A stretch of 64,000 bases of DNA from Lentzea albidocapillata subsp. violacea (GCF_900100275.1 NZ_FNET01000025.1:1-64000); one strand, 5' to 3'; numbered from the stretch's first letter, positions 39,971 to 48,776 are shown. Numbers and translations: made by a program. Notes: a model not told the origin generated them from the letters alone.

Positions 39971-40855
39971 TCAGCCGCCGCCACCACCGCAGCCGCCGCC
40001 TCCGCCCCCGCAGCTGCTTCCGCTGGAACACGAAGATGAACCGGCTGAACACGCGCTGCCGCTGCTGCTGTAGCTGCCGGAACCGGAGGAGGCGAGCAAC
40101 GAGGTGCGCACCGCCAGATCCGGGTAGACGACGAGACCGCCGAAGAGGACCGCGCCGGCCGCGCCCGCGTACACGACCTCGTCCACGCTTCCCGCCGCCC
40201 TGGTGCTCGTGCGGCGAGCGTCGTCGAGGACGCGGTCGCCCTTGCGGGTGCGGATGTGCCCGCCGCGCCGGGTCAGGCGCAGCGTCAGGATCAGCAGGCC
40301 GGTGAGGACGAGCTGCACCGTGAGCCAGCCGATGTTCGCGCCGATCGCGATGCCGTTCACCCACCGTGCGAGCCCGATCACGATCAGCACCCACAACGCG
40401 ATGGATCCCTTGCGCAGCGCGCTTTTCGCGACGGCCGGGTTGACGACGAGGCCCATGGCCTCGAGGCGCTGCCCGATGGCCGTGACCACGCCGTCCTCGG
40501 CGACGGCGGGGATCATCAGGTTGACCGTGCGGTTGGTGTAGCGCTGGCAGTCGGTGACGACGGCGCGGTCCACCGGGTTGAGCGACTGCATGGTGGACGT
40601 GGCCTGAACGGTGCCACGCCGTGAAGGCCTGAGCTCACCCGCGGTGAGCAGTCGCGCGACGGCCGTCTCGACCACGCGCCTTGGACCGCCCGCAAGATAT
40701 GCGAGCTCGTCCATGTCCAGGGAGCGCACGGGCTGGGTGCTGTGACCCGCCCGCACGCGTACCCGGACGACGATCGCGACCAGCACCGCCAATGCCAGCC
40801 CGATCCAGTACAGCTGAAGGAACTCCGGTCCTGACAATCCCCAAGGCCTTGGCAT
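39971..40855 (-). CDS. TIGR04222-like membrane protein with Cys-rich tail (1)
   Basis: 294 residues from ATG 40855. An extra N-terminal membrane segment (LYWIGLALAVLVAIVVRV) precedes the shared domain (MDELAYLAGGPRRVVETAVA, LRPSRRGTVQA). Two more segments lie near 152-195 and a weak one near 228-245. The tail (255-294) has Cys at 269, 276, 282 and 289 in Ser and Gly runs. It opens the five-gene operon; 89 bases separate it from the next gene, against 1-base overlaps further on. Confidence 0.8.
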   Translation of the reverse strand: MPRPWGLSGPEFLQLYWIGLALAVLVAIVVRVRVRAGHSTQPVRSLDMDELAYLAGGPRRVVETAVARLLTAGELRPSRRGTVQATSTMQSLNPVDRAVVTDCQRYTNRTVNLMIPAVAEDGVVTAIGQRLEAMGLVVNPAVAKSALRKGSIALWVLIVIGLARWVNGIAIGANIGWLTVQLVLTGLLILTLRLTRRGGHIRTRKGDRVLDDARRTSTRAAGSVDEVVYAGAAGAVLFGGLVVYPDLAVRTSLLASSGSGSYSSSGSACSAGSSSCSSGSSCGGGGGGCGGGGG

Positions 40856-40985
40856 TGGACCCCACCCCCTGACTGCCCCGAAAGTGCTTCGGTGAGTCAA
40901 TGGTGTGGTCCGCGCCACAGCCCCACAAGGCTTGTTGACGAAGCCTTAGGGTTGCCGGCCTTCCGCCCCTGTTTTCTGCCTATGG

Positions 40986-41060
40986 CTAGCTCGACGAGCC
41001 GCCATCGACTCCGCCGGAGCCTTCGCCGTCAGTGCCACGCAGGGCGATGCGGAAGATCAT
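40986..41060 (-). CDS. possible 24-residue Gly/Ser-rich peptide
   Basis: ATG 41060 preceded by GGGAGG with a 4-base gap, then 24 codons: an N-terminal IFRIALRGTD and a C-terminal GEGSGGVDGGSSS. It lies between msrB and the Cys-tail/DUF692 operon on the same strand. The ribosome binding site is strong, but the reading frame is too short to trust by itself. It has no Cys. It could be a leader or precursor peptide; function unknown. Confidence 0.3.
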   Translation of the reverse strand: MIFRIALRGTDGEGSGGVDGGSSS

Positions 41061-41112
41061 TGTGCCTCCCAGGTCCGTCCGGTTCCTTGGTGACCGGACT
41101 GGGCTCAGTCTC

Positions 41113-41535
41113 CTATTCGGACGGAACGAGTTTCAAGGAGACGGAGTTGATGCAGTACCGCTGGTCCGTCGGCGTGGGGTACCCCTCGCCCTCGAAAACA
41201 TGCCCGAGGTGGCTGTGGCACGTGGCGCAGAGCACCTCCACGCGCTTCATGCCGAGGGCGCGGTCCTCACGCAGGATGACCGCGTCTCCGGCCAGCGGTG
41301 AGAAGAACGACGGCCAGCCGCAGTGCGAGTCGAACTTGGTGTCACTGCGGAAGAGTTCGGCCCCGCAGGCACGGCACTCGTAGAGGCCCTCGGTCTTGGT
41401 CTCGGTGTACTCGCCGGTCCATGGACGTTCGGTGCCCGCCTGCCGCAGCACCGCGAACTCGGCGGGGTTGAGCTGGGCGCGCCATTCCTCTTCGGAACGC
41501 ACGACTTTGGGGGTGGCGCCGACAACAGGTTCCAT
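41113..41535 (-). CDS. msrB: peptide-methionine (R)-S-oxide reductase
   Basis: 140 residues. Zinc-binding CxxC pairs at Cys54/57 (YECRAC) and Cys103/106 (LCATC), the SHCGWPSFF motif, and catalytic Cys128 in RYCINS. It reduces R-methionine sulfoxide in proteins with thioredoxin as electron source. Full family length, and no signal peptide. It is the usual free-standing cytosolic MsrB. No msrA is adjacent. Confidence 0.96.
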   Translation of the reverse strand: MEPVVGATPKVVRSEEEWRAQLNPAEFAVLRQAGTERPWTGEYTETKTEGLYECRACGAELFRSDTKFDSHCGWPSFFSPLAGDAVILREDRALGMKRVEVLCATCHSHLGHVFEGEGYPTPTDQRYCINSVSLKLVPSE

Positions 41536-41632
41536 GTCTCTTTATAACTCCGGCGTGCTCTCAGGGCTTCCCGGCGGCGCTGTGGGGTGCGGCGCCGTAA
41601 GGCCCCGTTAAGGTCTCGTTCTCGTTTGTGAC

Positions 41633-41677
41633 CAGAAGATGTTGGGCCCAGAAGATGTTCGGCTCAGAAGATGATGG
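41633..41677. repeat. 16-bp tandem repeat at a gene end
   Basis: CAGAAGATGTTGGGCC (41633-41648), CAGAAGATGTTCGGCT (41649-41664) and CAGAAGATGATGG (41665-41677): 2.8 copies with an exact 16-base period. The last copy covers the C-terminal codons of the minus-strand membrane protein gene (its stop is at 41664-41666), so the gene end has been duplicated outward. Confidence 0.75.
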
Positions 41678-41954
41678 CGAGGATGTCGCCGAGCGCGAAC
41701 CAGATCGTGAGGAGCACGCCCAGCAGGATGAGCCCGACGACGATGACGGCGACGAGCCGCTGGTGGCCTGTCGTGCGGTTCGCCGAGTCCGCGAAGTCCT
41801 GCACGCCTTCCAGGTAACCCTCGACGGTGAAGCCCGGGCGTTGCCGCTGCATCTTGTCGAGATGGTCGGCGAACGCCTTCGTCTCGGGGTCGTGTGGGTC
41901 GAGACCGATCAGCTCCTCCTGGAACTTCTCGTCCTCGTCCTTCGAATCGCCCAT
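41664..41954 (-). CDS. small single-pass membrane protein
   Basis: 96 residues. A hydrophilic N-terminal part (LIGLDPHDPETKAFADHLDK) and one C-terminal membrane helix (LVAVIVVGLILLGVLLTIWF), ending GDILAIIF. N-in, tail-anchor-like topology is likely. No family recognised. The stop codon lies in a 16-bp tandem repeat. Confidence 0.6.
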   Translation of the reverse strand: MGDSKDEDEKFQEELIGLDPHDPETKAFADHLDKMQRQRPGFTVEGYLEGVQDFADSANRTTGHQRLVAVIVVGLILLGVLLTIWFALGDILAIIF

Positions 41955-42008
41955 AAGCCCCAGCTTAGTGGCTGGGGCGGGGATTCGAGCCCGGCGGGCG
42001 GCAGGGCG

Positions 42009-42962
42009 TCAACTCGCCAGCGCGAGCGACGGCCGGACCGCGCCGACCGCGCGGCCGTGCCCGAGAACCGGCACCGTGGCGAGGTCCTCGACCTTGCCGA
42101 CGTCGACCCCGAGTCGCCTGAGCACCGCGACGATGACGACCGCACGGGCGCGCGACGAACCGTCCGCGATCTTGAGCGCCACGCCCTCGCCGGTGGGCAG
42201 GCCGACCGCGTAGACGCCCTCAGCGCCGTCCTTGGCGATGACGCCGGGCAGGGCGTCCATGAGCACGGTGACGTCGCGGCCGGTGCCGCCGACCCACTGC
42301 GGGTAGGTGTTCATGGCGGTGGCGATGCGGCGTTCGAGGGTGCCCTCGGGAGCGCTGGCGAGGCGGCCGAACGCGCGGGCGAGGCCGGTGAGGCTGATGG
42401 CGAAGATCGGGGCGCCGCAGCCGTCCACACCGACCTCGGCGACGGGCTCGCCGGCCACGTCCTCGATCGTGAGCCGGGTCGCGACCTGCAACGGGTGGGC
42501 CGGGTCCAGGTAGTCGTGGGTGGACCAGCCGTTGGCGACGCAGGTGGCGAGCATGGCGGCGTGCTTGCCGGAGCAGTTCATGTACTTCGGGGCGGGCGCG
42601 AGGCCCTGCGCGAGGTGCTGGGCGCGGGCCTGCTCGCCGAGCGGGAGGTCGGGGGTGCACTGCAGGGCGTCCTCGCCGAGGCCGGCCGAGGCCAGGATCC
42701 GCAGGGCGCCGGCGACGTGGAAGTCCTCGCCCGAGTGCGAGGCACAGGCCAGGGCGAGCAACTCGCCGTCGAGGTCGAGGCCGCTGCGCAGCATCGCGAG
42801 GGCCTGGAGCGGCTTGTTCGACGAACGCGGGAACGCGACGTCGCCGGGACGGCCGATGGAGAGGACCGCGTCACCGGAGGCGTCGGTCGCGACGACGGTG
42901 CCGTGGTGCACCGACTCGAGGAAGTCGCCCCGCCAGACCTCAGCCACCACTTCGTGTGCCAT
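42009..42962 (-). CDS. asparaginase (AnsA-type, PF06089 family)
   Basis: 317 residues from ATG 42962 (MAHEVVAEVWRGDFLESVHH). Typical motifs: FPRSSNKPLQALAML, LACASHSGEDFHV, YMNCSGKHAAMLATC and VDGCGAPIFAISL. The family (thermolabile L-asparaginase of Rhizobium etli type) hydrolyses asparagine to aspartate and ammonia. It is divergent from a GntR regulator with a perfect palindrome between them. Confidence 0.88.
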   Translation of the reverse strand: MAHEVVAEVWRGDFLESVHHGTVVATDASGDAVLSIGRPGDVAFPRSSNKPLQALAMLRSGLDLDGELLALACASHSGEDFHVAGALRILASAGLGEDALQCTPDLPLGEQARAQHLAQGLAPAPKYMNCSGKHAAMLATCVANGWSTHDYLDPAHPLQVATRLTIEDVAGEPVAEVGVDGCGAPIFAISLTGLARAFGRLASAPEGTLERRIATAMNTYPQWVGGTGRDVTVLMDALPGVIAKDGAEGVYAVGLPTGEGVALKIADGSSRARAVVIVAVLRRLGVDVGKVEDLATVPVLGHGRAVGAVRPSLALAS

Positions 42963-42992
42963 GTCGCCCCTCCAGCCCGTGGGTAAAACTGC

Positions 42993-43008
42993 CAACTGTC
43001 GACAGTTG
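42993..43008. promoter_or_regulatory. GntR operator
   Basis: CAACTGTCGACAGTTG is a perfect 16-bp palindrome in the 103-base gap between the divergent asparaginase and gntR-type genes. Size and symmetry fit a FadR-subfamily GntR dimer. It lies 31 bases upstream of the asparaginase start, so binding should repress that gene. Inferred. Confidence 0.65.
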
Positions 43009-43065
43009 ACACGTTCGCTAGTTTAGCGGGAGGACGGCCGGTGCCGTCCAGATCAGGAGACGAAG

Positions 43066-43719
43066 GTGACACCTCCGGCGCCACTGCACCTCAGCCTGGC
43101 CGGGCAGGCCGTGGACGTGCTGCGCGAGCAGGTGCTCACCGGGGAGATCCCTCCGGGCTCGCGGGTCAACGAGGTCGAGGTGGCGCAGAAGCTCGGCATC
43201 AGCCGCGGGCCGTTGCGCGAGGCGATCCGGCACCTGGCCTCCGAGGGGCTCCTGACACTGGTTCCGCACCGCGGCGCGTTCGTGCCCGACGCCAGCCCCG
43301 AGGACGTCAGGGCGTTGTTCGAGCTGCGCACCGCGCTGGAGTGCGCGGCCGCCGAGTTGGCGGCGTCGCGGCGGACTGACGTCGACCTCGTGCGGCTGCA
43401 GGACGTGTGTGCGGAGAGCCGCCACAACTACAAGGCCGGGCAGCCGTTCCCGTACCGGCTGGACCTCGCGTTCCACCAGACCCTGATCGAGGCCGCCCGC
43501 AGCCCGTACATCGCCGAGCAGGTGCGGCTCGTGCAGCAACGAGTGGTGCTGCTGCGCAGTGCGCTGGAAGACGACCCGCCGCACCAGCACGCGTCGATGG
43601 ACGACCACGACGAACTCGTCCGGGCGGTCGCGGACGGCGACGCGGCCAAGGCGTCGACGGTGATGCGCCGGCACCTCTCCCGCGTGTGCGCGCAGATGAT
43701 CACGAGCTTGACCCACTAG
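43066..43719 (+). CDS. GntR family regulator (FadR/FCD type)
   Basis: 217 residues from GTG 43066. Winged helix at 10-75: LREQVLTGEIPPGSRVNEVE, LGISRGPLREAIRHLASEGL. The C-terminal FCD domain has the metal-binding pattern with Asp/His residues (YRLDLAFHQTLIEAA, HASMDDHDELVRAV, MRRHLSRV). It probably senses a dicarboxylate or amino acid and regulates the divergent asparaginase. The TAG stop lies in a terminal inverted repeat. Confidence 0.9.
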   Translation: MTPPAPLHLSLAGQAVDVLREQVLTGEIPPGSRVNEVEVAQKLGISRGPLREAIRHLASEGLLTLVPHRGAFVPDASPEDVRALFELRTALECAAAELAASRRTDVDLVRLQDVCAESRHNYKAGQPFPYRLDLAFHQTLIEAARSPYIAEQVRLVQQRVVLLRSALEDDPPHQHASMDDHDELVRAVADGDAAKASTVMRRHLSRVCAQMITSLTH

Positions 43720-43824
43720 TGGTGTGGCTTGGAAGGTTGCCAGGCGAATTCGCGGTCAGACGGGTGCCGCGAGGCGCCCTGCTGAGCGTGAATTACCCAG
43801 CCACTTTCCGAGCCATACCACTAG
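43716..43824. mobile_element. MITE-like element with 17-bp terminal inverted repeats
   Basis: CTAGTGGTGTGGCTTGG (43716-43732) and CCGAGCCATACCACTAG (43808-43824) are inverted repeats matching at 15 of 17 positions, 109 bases end to end. The element fills the gap between two genes and supplies the last stop codon bases of the gntR-type gene. It carries no reading frame. The size and terminal repeats suggest a non-autonomous mobile element; no transposase is nearby. Confidence 0.5.
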
Positions 43825-43834
43825 CTTCGGTGAC

Positions 43835-46090
43835 ATGACGTTCGGCGCCCGGCTCCTGCGGCACCGCAAGAACGCCGGGCTCAGCCAGGAGGAGCTCAGC
43901 GAGCGGTCCGGGGTGAGCGTCCGCGCGATCAGCGACATGGAACGCGGCCGCGCCCGTTCCCCGCAGCGCCGCACCACCGAGGCCCTGATCGACGCGCTGG
44001 ACCTGGACGAACACGACCAGGCCGAACTGCGCCGGCTCGCCAGGACCGGCCGGGTCGCGCTCTCCGGCCCGGTCTGGTCACTCCCGATGTACGTGGCGGA
44101 CCTCGTCGGCCGTGACGCCGAACTGGACGCCATCGCCCGCATGCCCAACGGGCTCGTGGTGCTGCATGGGGCTGCGGGCACCGGTAAGACGAGCCTCGCC
44201 GTGAGGGCCGCCCATCTGCTGGAGAGCAGCTTTCCGGACGGTCAGCTGCTCATCGACCTGGAGGGCTCCGCACAACCCCTCCAGCGGTTGCTCAAAGACC
44301 TCGGGGTGTCCGCCGAACACGTGCCAGAGGACGTGCACGGCCAGACGCGGCTCTACCGGTCGTTGCTCGCGGGCAAACGCCTGCTGCTCGTGCTCGACGG
44401 TGCGAGCACGGAGGAGGAGGTCCGCACACTGAGGGCGGATCCGGGCTGCCTCACGATCGTCACGTCCCGGCACCGGCTCGCCGGGCTGGCGGGTGCGACG
44501 TGGATCCGGCTCGGCGGGCTCACCGAACCGTGTGCCGTCGAGTTGCTCGCGTCGATCATCGGCGCGCACCGCGTCGAGGCCGATCCCGGGACCGCGCGGG
44601 AACTCGTCCGGCTCTGCGGGACGTCGCCGCTCGCGCTCCGGATCGCGGGCAACCGGCTCGCCAGCCGTCCGCGCTGGCCTCTCGGGCACCTCGTGGAGCA
44701 GATCGAGGAACGTCGCCTGGCCGCGCTCACCGCGGGTGACCTGGACGTACGCGGCGCGTTCGAGGTGTCGCTCGCGCATCTGCCGGAGACCGCGCGGCTG
44801 GTGTTCCGGCGGCTCGGGCTGCTCGTCGGCACCCACGTCGGCCCGGAGCTCGCGGCCGAACTGGCCGGCGTCACCGTCGGCGAGGCCGAACAGGCGCTGG
44901 AGGACCTCACCGACGTCAGCCTCCTCGACCCCGACGACCACGGTTACGCGATCCACGGCCTCGTGCGGACGTTCGCCACCGGCCTCGTCGACGCCACCGA
45001 CGCCGACGCGGACCGCAGGATGCTCGCCTGGCTCCTGGAGACCACGGTGGCCGCCGGAGTCCTCTTCGGACAGACAGGTGATGCCCGGCGGGTGAGGCCG
45101 CGGCGCAGGGCCTTCCCCGACGTCGCCACGGGACGGCGCTGGCTGGACGAGCACCGCGACCTGCTGCCGGAGATCGTCGAACGGGCGCAGGCCAGGGGTC
45201 TGCACGAGGACGTGACCCGCGCGGTGATCGCCATCTCGCACTACGCGGCCATCGAACCGGGCCTGGTCTGGGAACGCGTCTACCGCCTCGCCCTGGCCTC
45301 CGCGCGCGAGCCGTGGCAGGAGATCGTCGTGCGCGGCCAGCTCGGCTGGGCGCTGTTCGACGTCGCGCACCGGCCGGGACCGGCGCTGGAGGTGCTGACC
45401 GGCGCGGCCCGGATCGCCGGGGAGTCGGGGGAGACCGGGCACCTCGGCTGGGTGTGGCTGATCGCGTCGGCCTCGCACTGCGGGCTCGGGCAGTTCGACG
45501 AGGCCGAACGGGTGTGCCTCAAGGCGATCGACTCGATGCACGAGCCGATGGACGAGCACTACGCACGGTCCGTGCTCGGCGTGCTGTGGCGGCTGATGGA
45601 CCGCCCTATCGCCGCTGTGACGGCCCACGAAGAAGTAGCGAAGGAACAACGCGCCTACGCCGACACCATCTACGAACTCTCCGCGCTGGGCCGCACGCTC
45701 GGATGGCTCGGCCTCGCGCTGATAGACGTCGACAGGCCGGACGACGCAGTCGAGGCACTGACCGAAGCCGAGGCCGTCTACCAGCGCGCCCAGATGGCGT
45801 CCTGGCTCGCTACGACCCTGTGGCACCGCGGTCTCGCCCACCGCGCCGCAGGCCGCCTCGCCCAGTCGGACGAGGACCTGGACCGGGCGCTCGCCGGGTT
45901 CCGCGCGCTGGGTGACGGCGTGGGGGAGATCGAGATCCTGCGGGAACTCGCGGACAACGCCGAGTCACGGGGTAACCACAGCGCGTGGCAACGTCATCTG
46001 CGAGACTCGCTCGCGGCGTGCGAACGGTGGGACACGGACGCGACGCGCGAGATCGCCGCCGAGGTGCGGAAGTGCCTGTCCGGAGGGTGA
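43835..46090 (+). CDS. XRE-NTPase-TPR regulator (1)
   Basis: 751 residues from ATG 43835. XRE domain at 1-60 (LRHRKNAGLSQEELSERSGV, DMERGRARSPQ), STAND-type NTPase with Walker A HGAAGTGKTS (111-120), Walker B KRLLLVLDGA and the TSRHRLAGL sensor, a winged-helix region (FRRLGLLVGTHVGPELAA), then helical TPR-like repeats to the end. AfsR-like architecture without the SARP domain. Such proteins regulate development or secondary metabolism in actinomycetes. A paralogue follows 4 bases later. Confidence 0.88.
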   Translation: MTFGARLLRHRKNAGLSQEELSERSGVSVRAISDMERGRARSPQRRTTEALIDALDLDEHDQAELRRLARTGRVALSGPVWSLPMYVADLVGRDAELDAIARMPNGLVVLHGAAGTGKTSLAVRAAHLLESSFPDGQLLIDLEGSAQPLQRLLKDLGVSAEHVPEDVHGQTRLYRSLLAGKRLLLVLDGASTEEEVRTLRADPGCLTIVTSRHRLAGLAGATWIRLGGLTEPCAVELLASIIGAHRVEADPGTARELVRLCGTSPLALRIAGNRLASRPRWPLGHLVEQIEERRLAALTAGDLDVRGAFEVSLAHLPETARLVFRRLGLLVGTHVGPELAAELAGVTVGEAEQALEDLTDVSLLDPDDHGYAIHGLVRTFATGLVDATDADADRRMLAWLLETTVAAGVLFGQTGDARRVRPRRRAFPDVATGRRWLDEHRDLLPEIVERAQARGLHEDVTRAVIAISHYAAIEPGLVWERVYRLALASAREPWQEIVVRGQLGWALFDVAHRPGPALEVLTGAARIAGESGETGHLGWVWLIASASHCGLGQFDEAERVCLKAIDSMHEPMDEHYARSVLGVLWRLMDRPIAAVTAHEEVAKEQRAYADTIYELSALGRTLGWLGLALIDVDRPDDAVEALTEAEAVYQRAQMASWLATTLWHRGLAHRAAGRLAQSDEDLDRALAGFRALGDGVGEIEILRELADNAESRGNHSAWQRHLRDSLAACERWDTDATREIAAEVRKCLSGG

Positions 46091-46094
46091 GGGA

Positions 46095-48401
46095 ATGCGG
46101 GCGACCACCTTCAGCGAGTTCCTGCGCTTCTACCGGCGCCGCAGGGGACTAACGCAGGAGGACCTCGCCGCCCGCACCGGCCTGGGCGTCCGCACGCTGA
46201 GCGACCTCGAACGCGGCCGCGTACACACCCCGCAGGCCCAGACCGTCGACCTGCTCGTGAGCGGGCTGGAGCTGCGGAACGAAGAGGCTGAGGGGTTCGT
46301 GGCGCTCGCACGGTCGTCAGAGGCCTCGCAACCACGTCCCGAACGCACAGACTGCACGCCACCCGCCGCCGAGACGCTCATCGGTCGTGTAACCGAGCAG
46401 CAGCAGATAGCCGACTACATCAGCCGTGCGGCGACCTCGTCCGTGCTGGATGTCGTGGTCGTGCACGGACCTCCCGGCGTGGGGAAGACCTCTCTCGCGG
46501 TGGACACGGCGCACCGGTTCGCCGGTCGGTTCACCGACGGCTGCCTGCACCTCGACCTGCGCGGCATGGACCCGTCGCCGCTGTCGGCGGAACGGGCCAT
46601 CGCGCGGCTGCTCCGGGCGTTCGGCGTGCCGGACGCCAAGATGCCGTCCGATCCGAACGACAGCCTGCGCCTCTACCGCTCGCTGCTGCGCGAACGGACG
46701 GTGCTGCTCGTGCTCGACAACGCCGCGAACGAGGTCCAGGTCCGGCCGCTGCTCGCCGTCAGTCCCGGCTCGCTCGTGGTCGTGACCAGCCGCAACGTGC
46801 TGGCGGGCCTGAACAGCCGCGCGCGGGTCGACCTCGGTCCGCTGCGGCACGACGGCGCCGTCGCACTGCTCACCGCGACCGCCGGAGCCGGCCGGACCGC
46901 GGCCGACCGGGAGTCGGCGGACCGGGTCGCGACGCTGTGCGGAGGAGTGCCGCTGGCGCTCGCCATCGCGGGCCGCACCACGTCGTCGTGGCGGCACCTC
47001 GCCGACCAGCTCTCCGACGAACGCGAACGGCTCGGTGTGCTCGCGACCGGCGACGTCCAGGTCCGGACCGCGTTCGAGCTGTCCTACCGGCTGCTCGCAC
47101 CCGAGGTGGCGACCCTGTTCCGCCGGCTCGCGCTGATCCACGGGCCGGACACGTCCGTCGAACTCGCCGCCGTGGCGGCTGGAACCGACGACGCCGAGGC
47201 GTTGCTGGAGGAGCTCGTGGACGCCAGTCTGCTCCGCGCGGGTGTTCCCGGCCGGTACTCGTTCCACGACCTGATCCGCGACTACGCGCGCGAGCGGTTG
47301 CACAGCGACGAACCCGACGTGGAGACACACCGCCTGCGCACGCGTGACTGGTTGCTGGCTACCGCGACGAGTCACGCGTCGGCGTTCCTGCCGGACGACC
47401 AGGGCGCGGCCGATCTGGCGGGCGCGGACCGCTGGCTGTCCGGGGAGCGCGCGAACTGGCGTGGCGCGTTCCGTGAGGCGGTCGCCGACGGCGCTCACGA
47501 GCAGGTGCTGGCGCTGGCGAGGTCGATGCACTGGTACTCGGACCATCGCGGCACGGGCGACCTGTGGCTGGAGGTCTACACGGCGGGCGTCGGCGCGGCG
47601 GCGGCACTGGGCGAAGAGGAGCAGCGGGCCCAGCAGCTCAACTTCGTGTGCTGGGTCTACATCGCGCGGCAGACGAACATCACGATGGCCAAGCGATGGC
47701 ACCACGAGGCGTTGCGGGCGGCGCGGGAGTGCGGCTCGCTGACGGAGAGGGCCTGGGCGCACTACTACCGGGCGGGCATCGCGAACCGCGAGGGCAGCCA
47801 GGCGGACGGCGTGGTCCACGCCCGGCAGGCCGCCGAGCTGTTCCGGGAGGCGGGCCGGCCGATGGACGTGGTGTTCGCGCTGTCGTACTCGGGTGTTCTG
47901 CTGCAACGGCAGGGCCGGTTCGACGAGGCCGTCGAAACGCACAGGGCGTGCGTCGAGCAGGAACGCGCGTTGCGAGCAGACCAGCGCGGCGTGGCGCTGG
48001 AGAACGCCGCCCAGCTGACGCTCCGCCTGGCGGACGCCCTCGTCGAGGCCGGCGAGCACGACGAGGCGCTGAGCGTGGTGGCACACGCCGAGGAACTCCT
48101 CGGACGGGGCGCGGCGAACCTGCTGTCGATGGTCAGGCACACCCGTGGCCGCGTGCTGGCCGCCGCCGGGCGGTTCGCCGAGGCACGGGACCAGCTGGCC
48201 GCAGCGGTGGAGTCGCTGTCCGACCCGGAGCTCAAGGTGGCCGTGCTGATGGAGATAGCCGGGCTCTGCGACCGCGTCGGCGACCACGACGCCGCCGTCC
48301 GGCACCGGGTGCGGGCGCTGGCCGAGAGCGAGGGCTACGAGTCGCCCGGCATGACCAGGCTGCAGCACGATCTCGCGGAGGTGCTCGGCCTCTCAGCGTA
48401 G
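46095..48401 (+). CDS. XRE-NTPase-TPR regulator (2)
   Basis: 768 residues. ATG 46095 with GGAGGG just upstream, over the end of the previous gene. XRE domain (RRRRGLTQEDLAARTGLGVR, DLERGRVHTPQAQ), Walker A HGPPGVGKTS (124-133), Walker B RTVLLVLDNAA, TSRNVLAGL, winged helix (LFRRLALIHG), and C-terminal TPR-like repeats. It parallels its upstream neighbour in every domain, so the two arose by duplication and are co-transcribed. Target genes unknown. Confidence 0.88.
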   Translation: MRATTFSEFLRFYRRRRGLTQEDLAARTGLGVRTLSDLERGRVHTPQAQTVDLLVSGLELRNEEAEGFVALARSSEASQPRPERTDCTPPAAETLIGRVTEQQQIADYISRAATSSVLDVVVVHGPPGVGKTSLAVDTAHRFAGRFTDGCLHLDLRGMDPSPLSAERAIARLLRAFGVPDAKMPSDPNDSLRLYRSLLRERTVLLVLDNAANEVQVRPLLAVSPGSLVVVTSRNVLAGLNSRARVDLGPLRHDGAVALLTATAGAGRTAADRESADRVATLCGGVPLALAIAGRTTSSWRHLADQLSDERERLGVLATGDVQVRTAFELSYRLLAPEVATLFRRLALIHGPDTSVELAAVAAGTDDAEALLEELVDASLLRAGVPGRYSFHDLIRDYARERLHSDEPDVETHRLRTRDWLLATATSHASAFLPDDQGAADLAGADRWLSGERANWRGAFREAVADGAHEQVLALARSMHWYSDHRGTGDLWLEVYTAGVGAAAALGEEEQRAQQLNFVCWVYIARQTNITMAKRWHHEALRAARECGSLTERAWAHYYRAGIANREGSQADGVVHARQAAELFREAGRPMDVVFALSYSGVLLQRQGRFDEAVETHRACVEQERALRADQRGVALENAAQLTLRLADALVEAGEHDEALSVVAHAEELLGRGAANLLSMVRHTRGRVLAAAGRFAEARDQLAAAVESLSDPELKVAVLMEIAGLCDRVGDHDAAVRHRVRALAESEGYESPGMTRLQHDLAEVLGLSA

Positions 48402-48776
48402 GACGGTGCTCAGGAACGCGTCGGCGTCGAACCGTTCCGTGCCGCGCGGCACCAGCCGGTCGGTGGCGTCGAGGAACTTGCGCAGCGTGCCCGCCGGTAC
48501 CCGGAAGACCGTCATGTGCCGGTCGGAGACGAGCTCGAGCACCAGCACCCGGCTCGAATGCGGCCGCAGCCGCACGTCGCCGTCACCGGCTCTGCTGCTC
48601 ATGCCCTCGGCGAGCAGGTCCCTGCCCATGACCCACGTGGTGGCCGAGCCGCCCGCGCGGAACCTCATCGTCACCGCGAACGGGTCTTCCGACCGGTAGA
48701 GCAGCTCGGTCTCGACCGGCGCGGTGGAGCCGTTCGGCCGGACGAAGTCGAAGACGGTGCGTGACGCGACCCGCAT
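48393..48776 (-). CDS. SsgA-family sporulation/cell division protein
   Basis: 127 residues from ATG 48776, preceded by AAGGAG. SsgA-like protein pattern: LLYRSEDPFAVTMRFR, WVMGRDLLAEGM, GDVRLRP, LVLELVSDRHMTVFRVPA and FLDATDRLVPRGTE. SALPs guide septum placement and peptidoglycan events in sporulating actinomycetes. It converges with the second XRE-NTPase gene (9-base overlap). Confidence 0.92.
   Translation of the reverse strand: MRVASRTVFDFVRPNGSTAPVETELLYRSEDPFAVTMRFRAGGSATTWVMGRDLLAEGMSSRAGDGDVRLRPHSSRVLVLELVSDRHMTVFRVPAGTLRKFLDATDRLVPRGTERFDADAFLSTVLR

Noticed and set aside
40927..40947. AAGGCTT/AAGCCTT inverted repeat between the small peptide frame and the MNIO operon
   Set aside because: Seven-base arms with a seven-base loop could be a weak terminator or attenuator, but there is no T-run and no second structure to support control.
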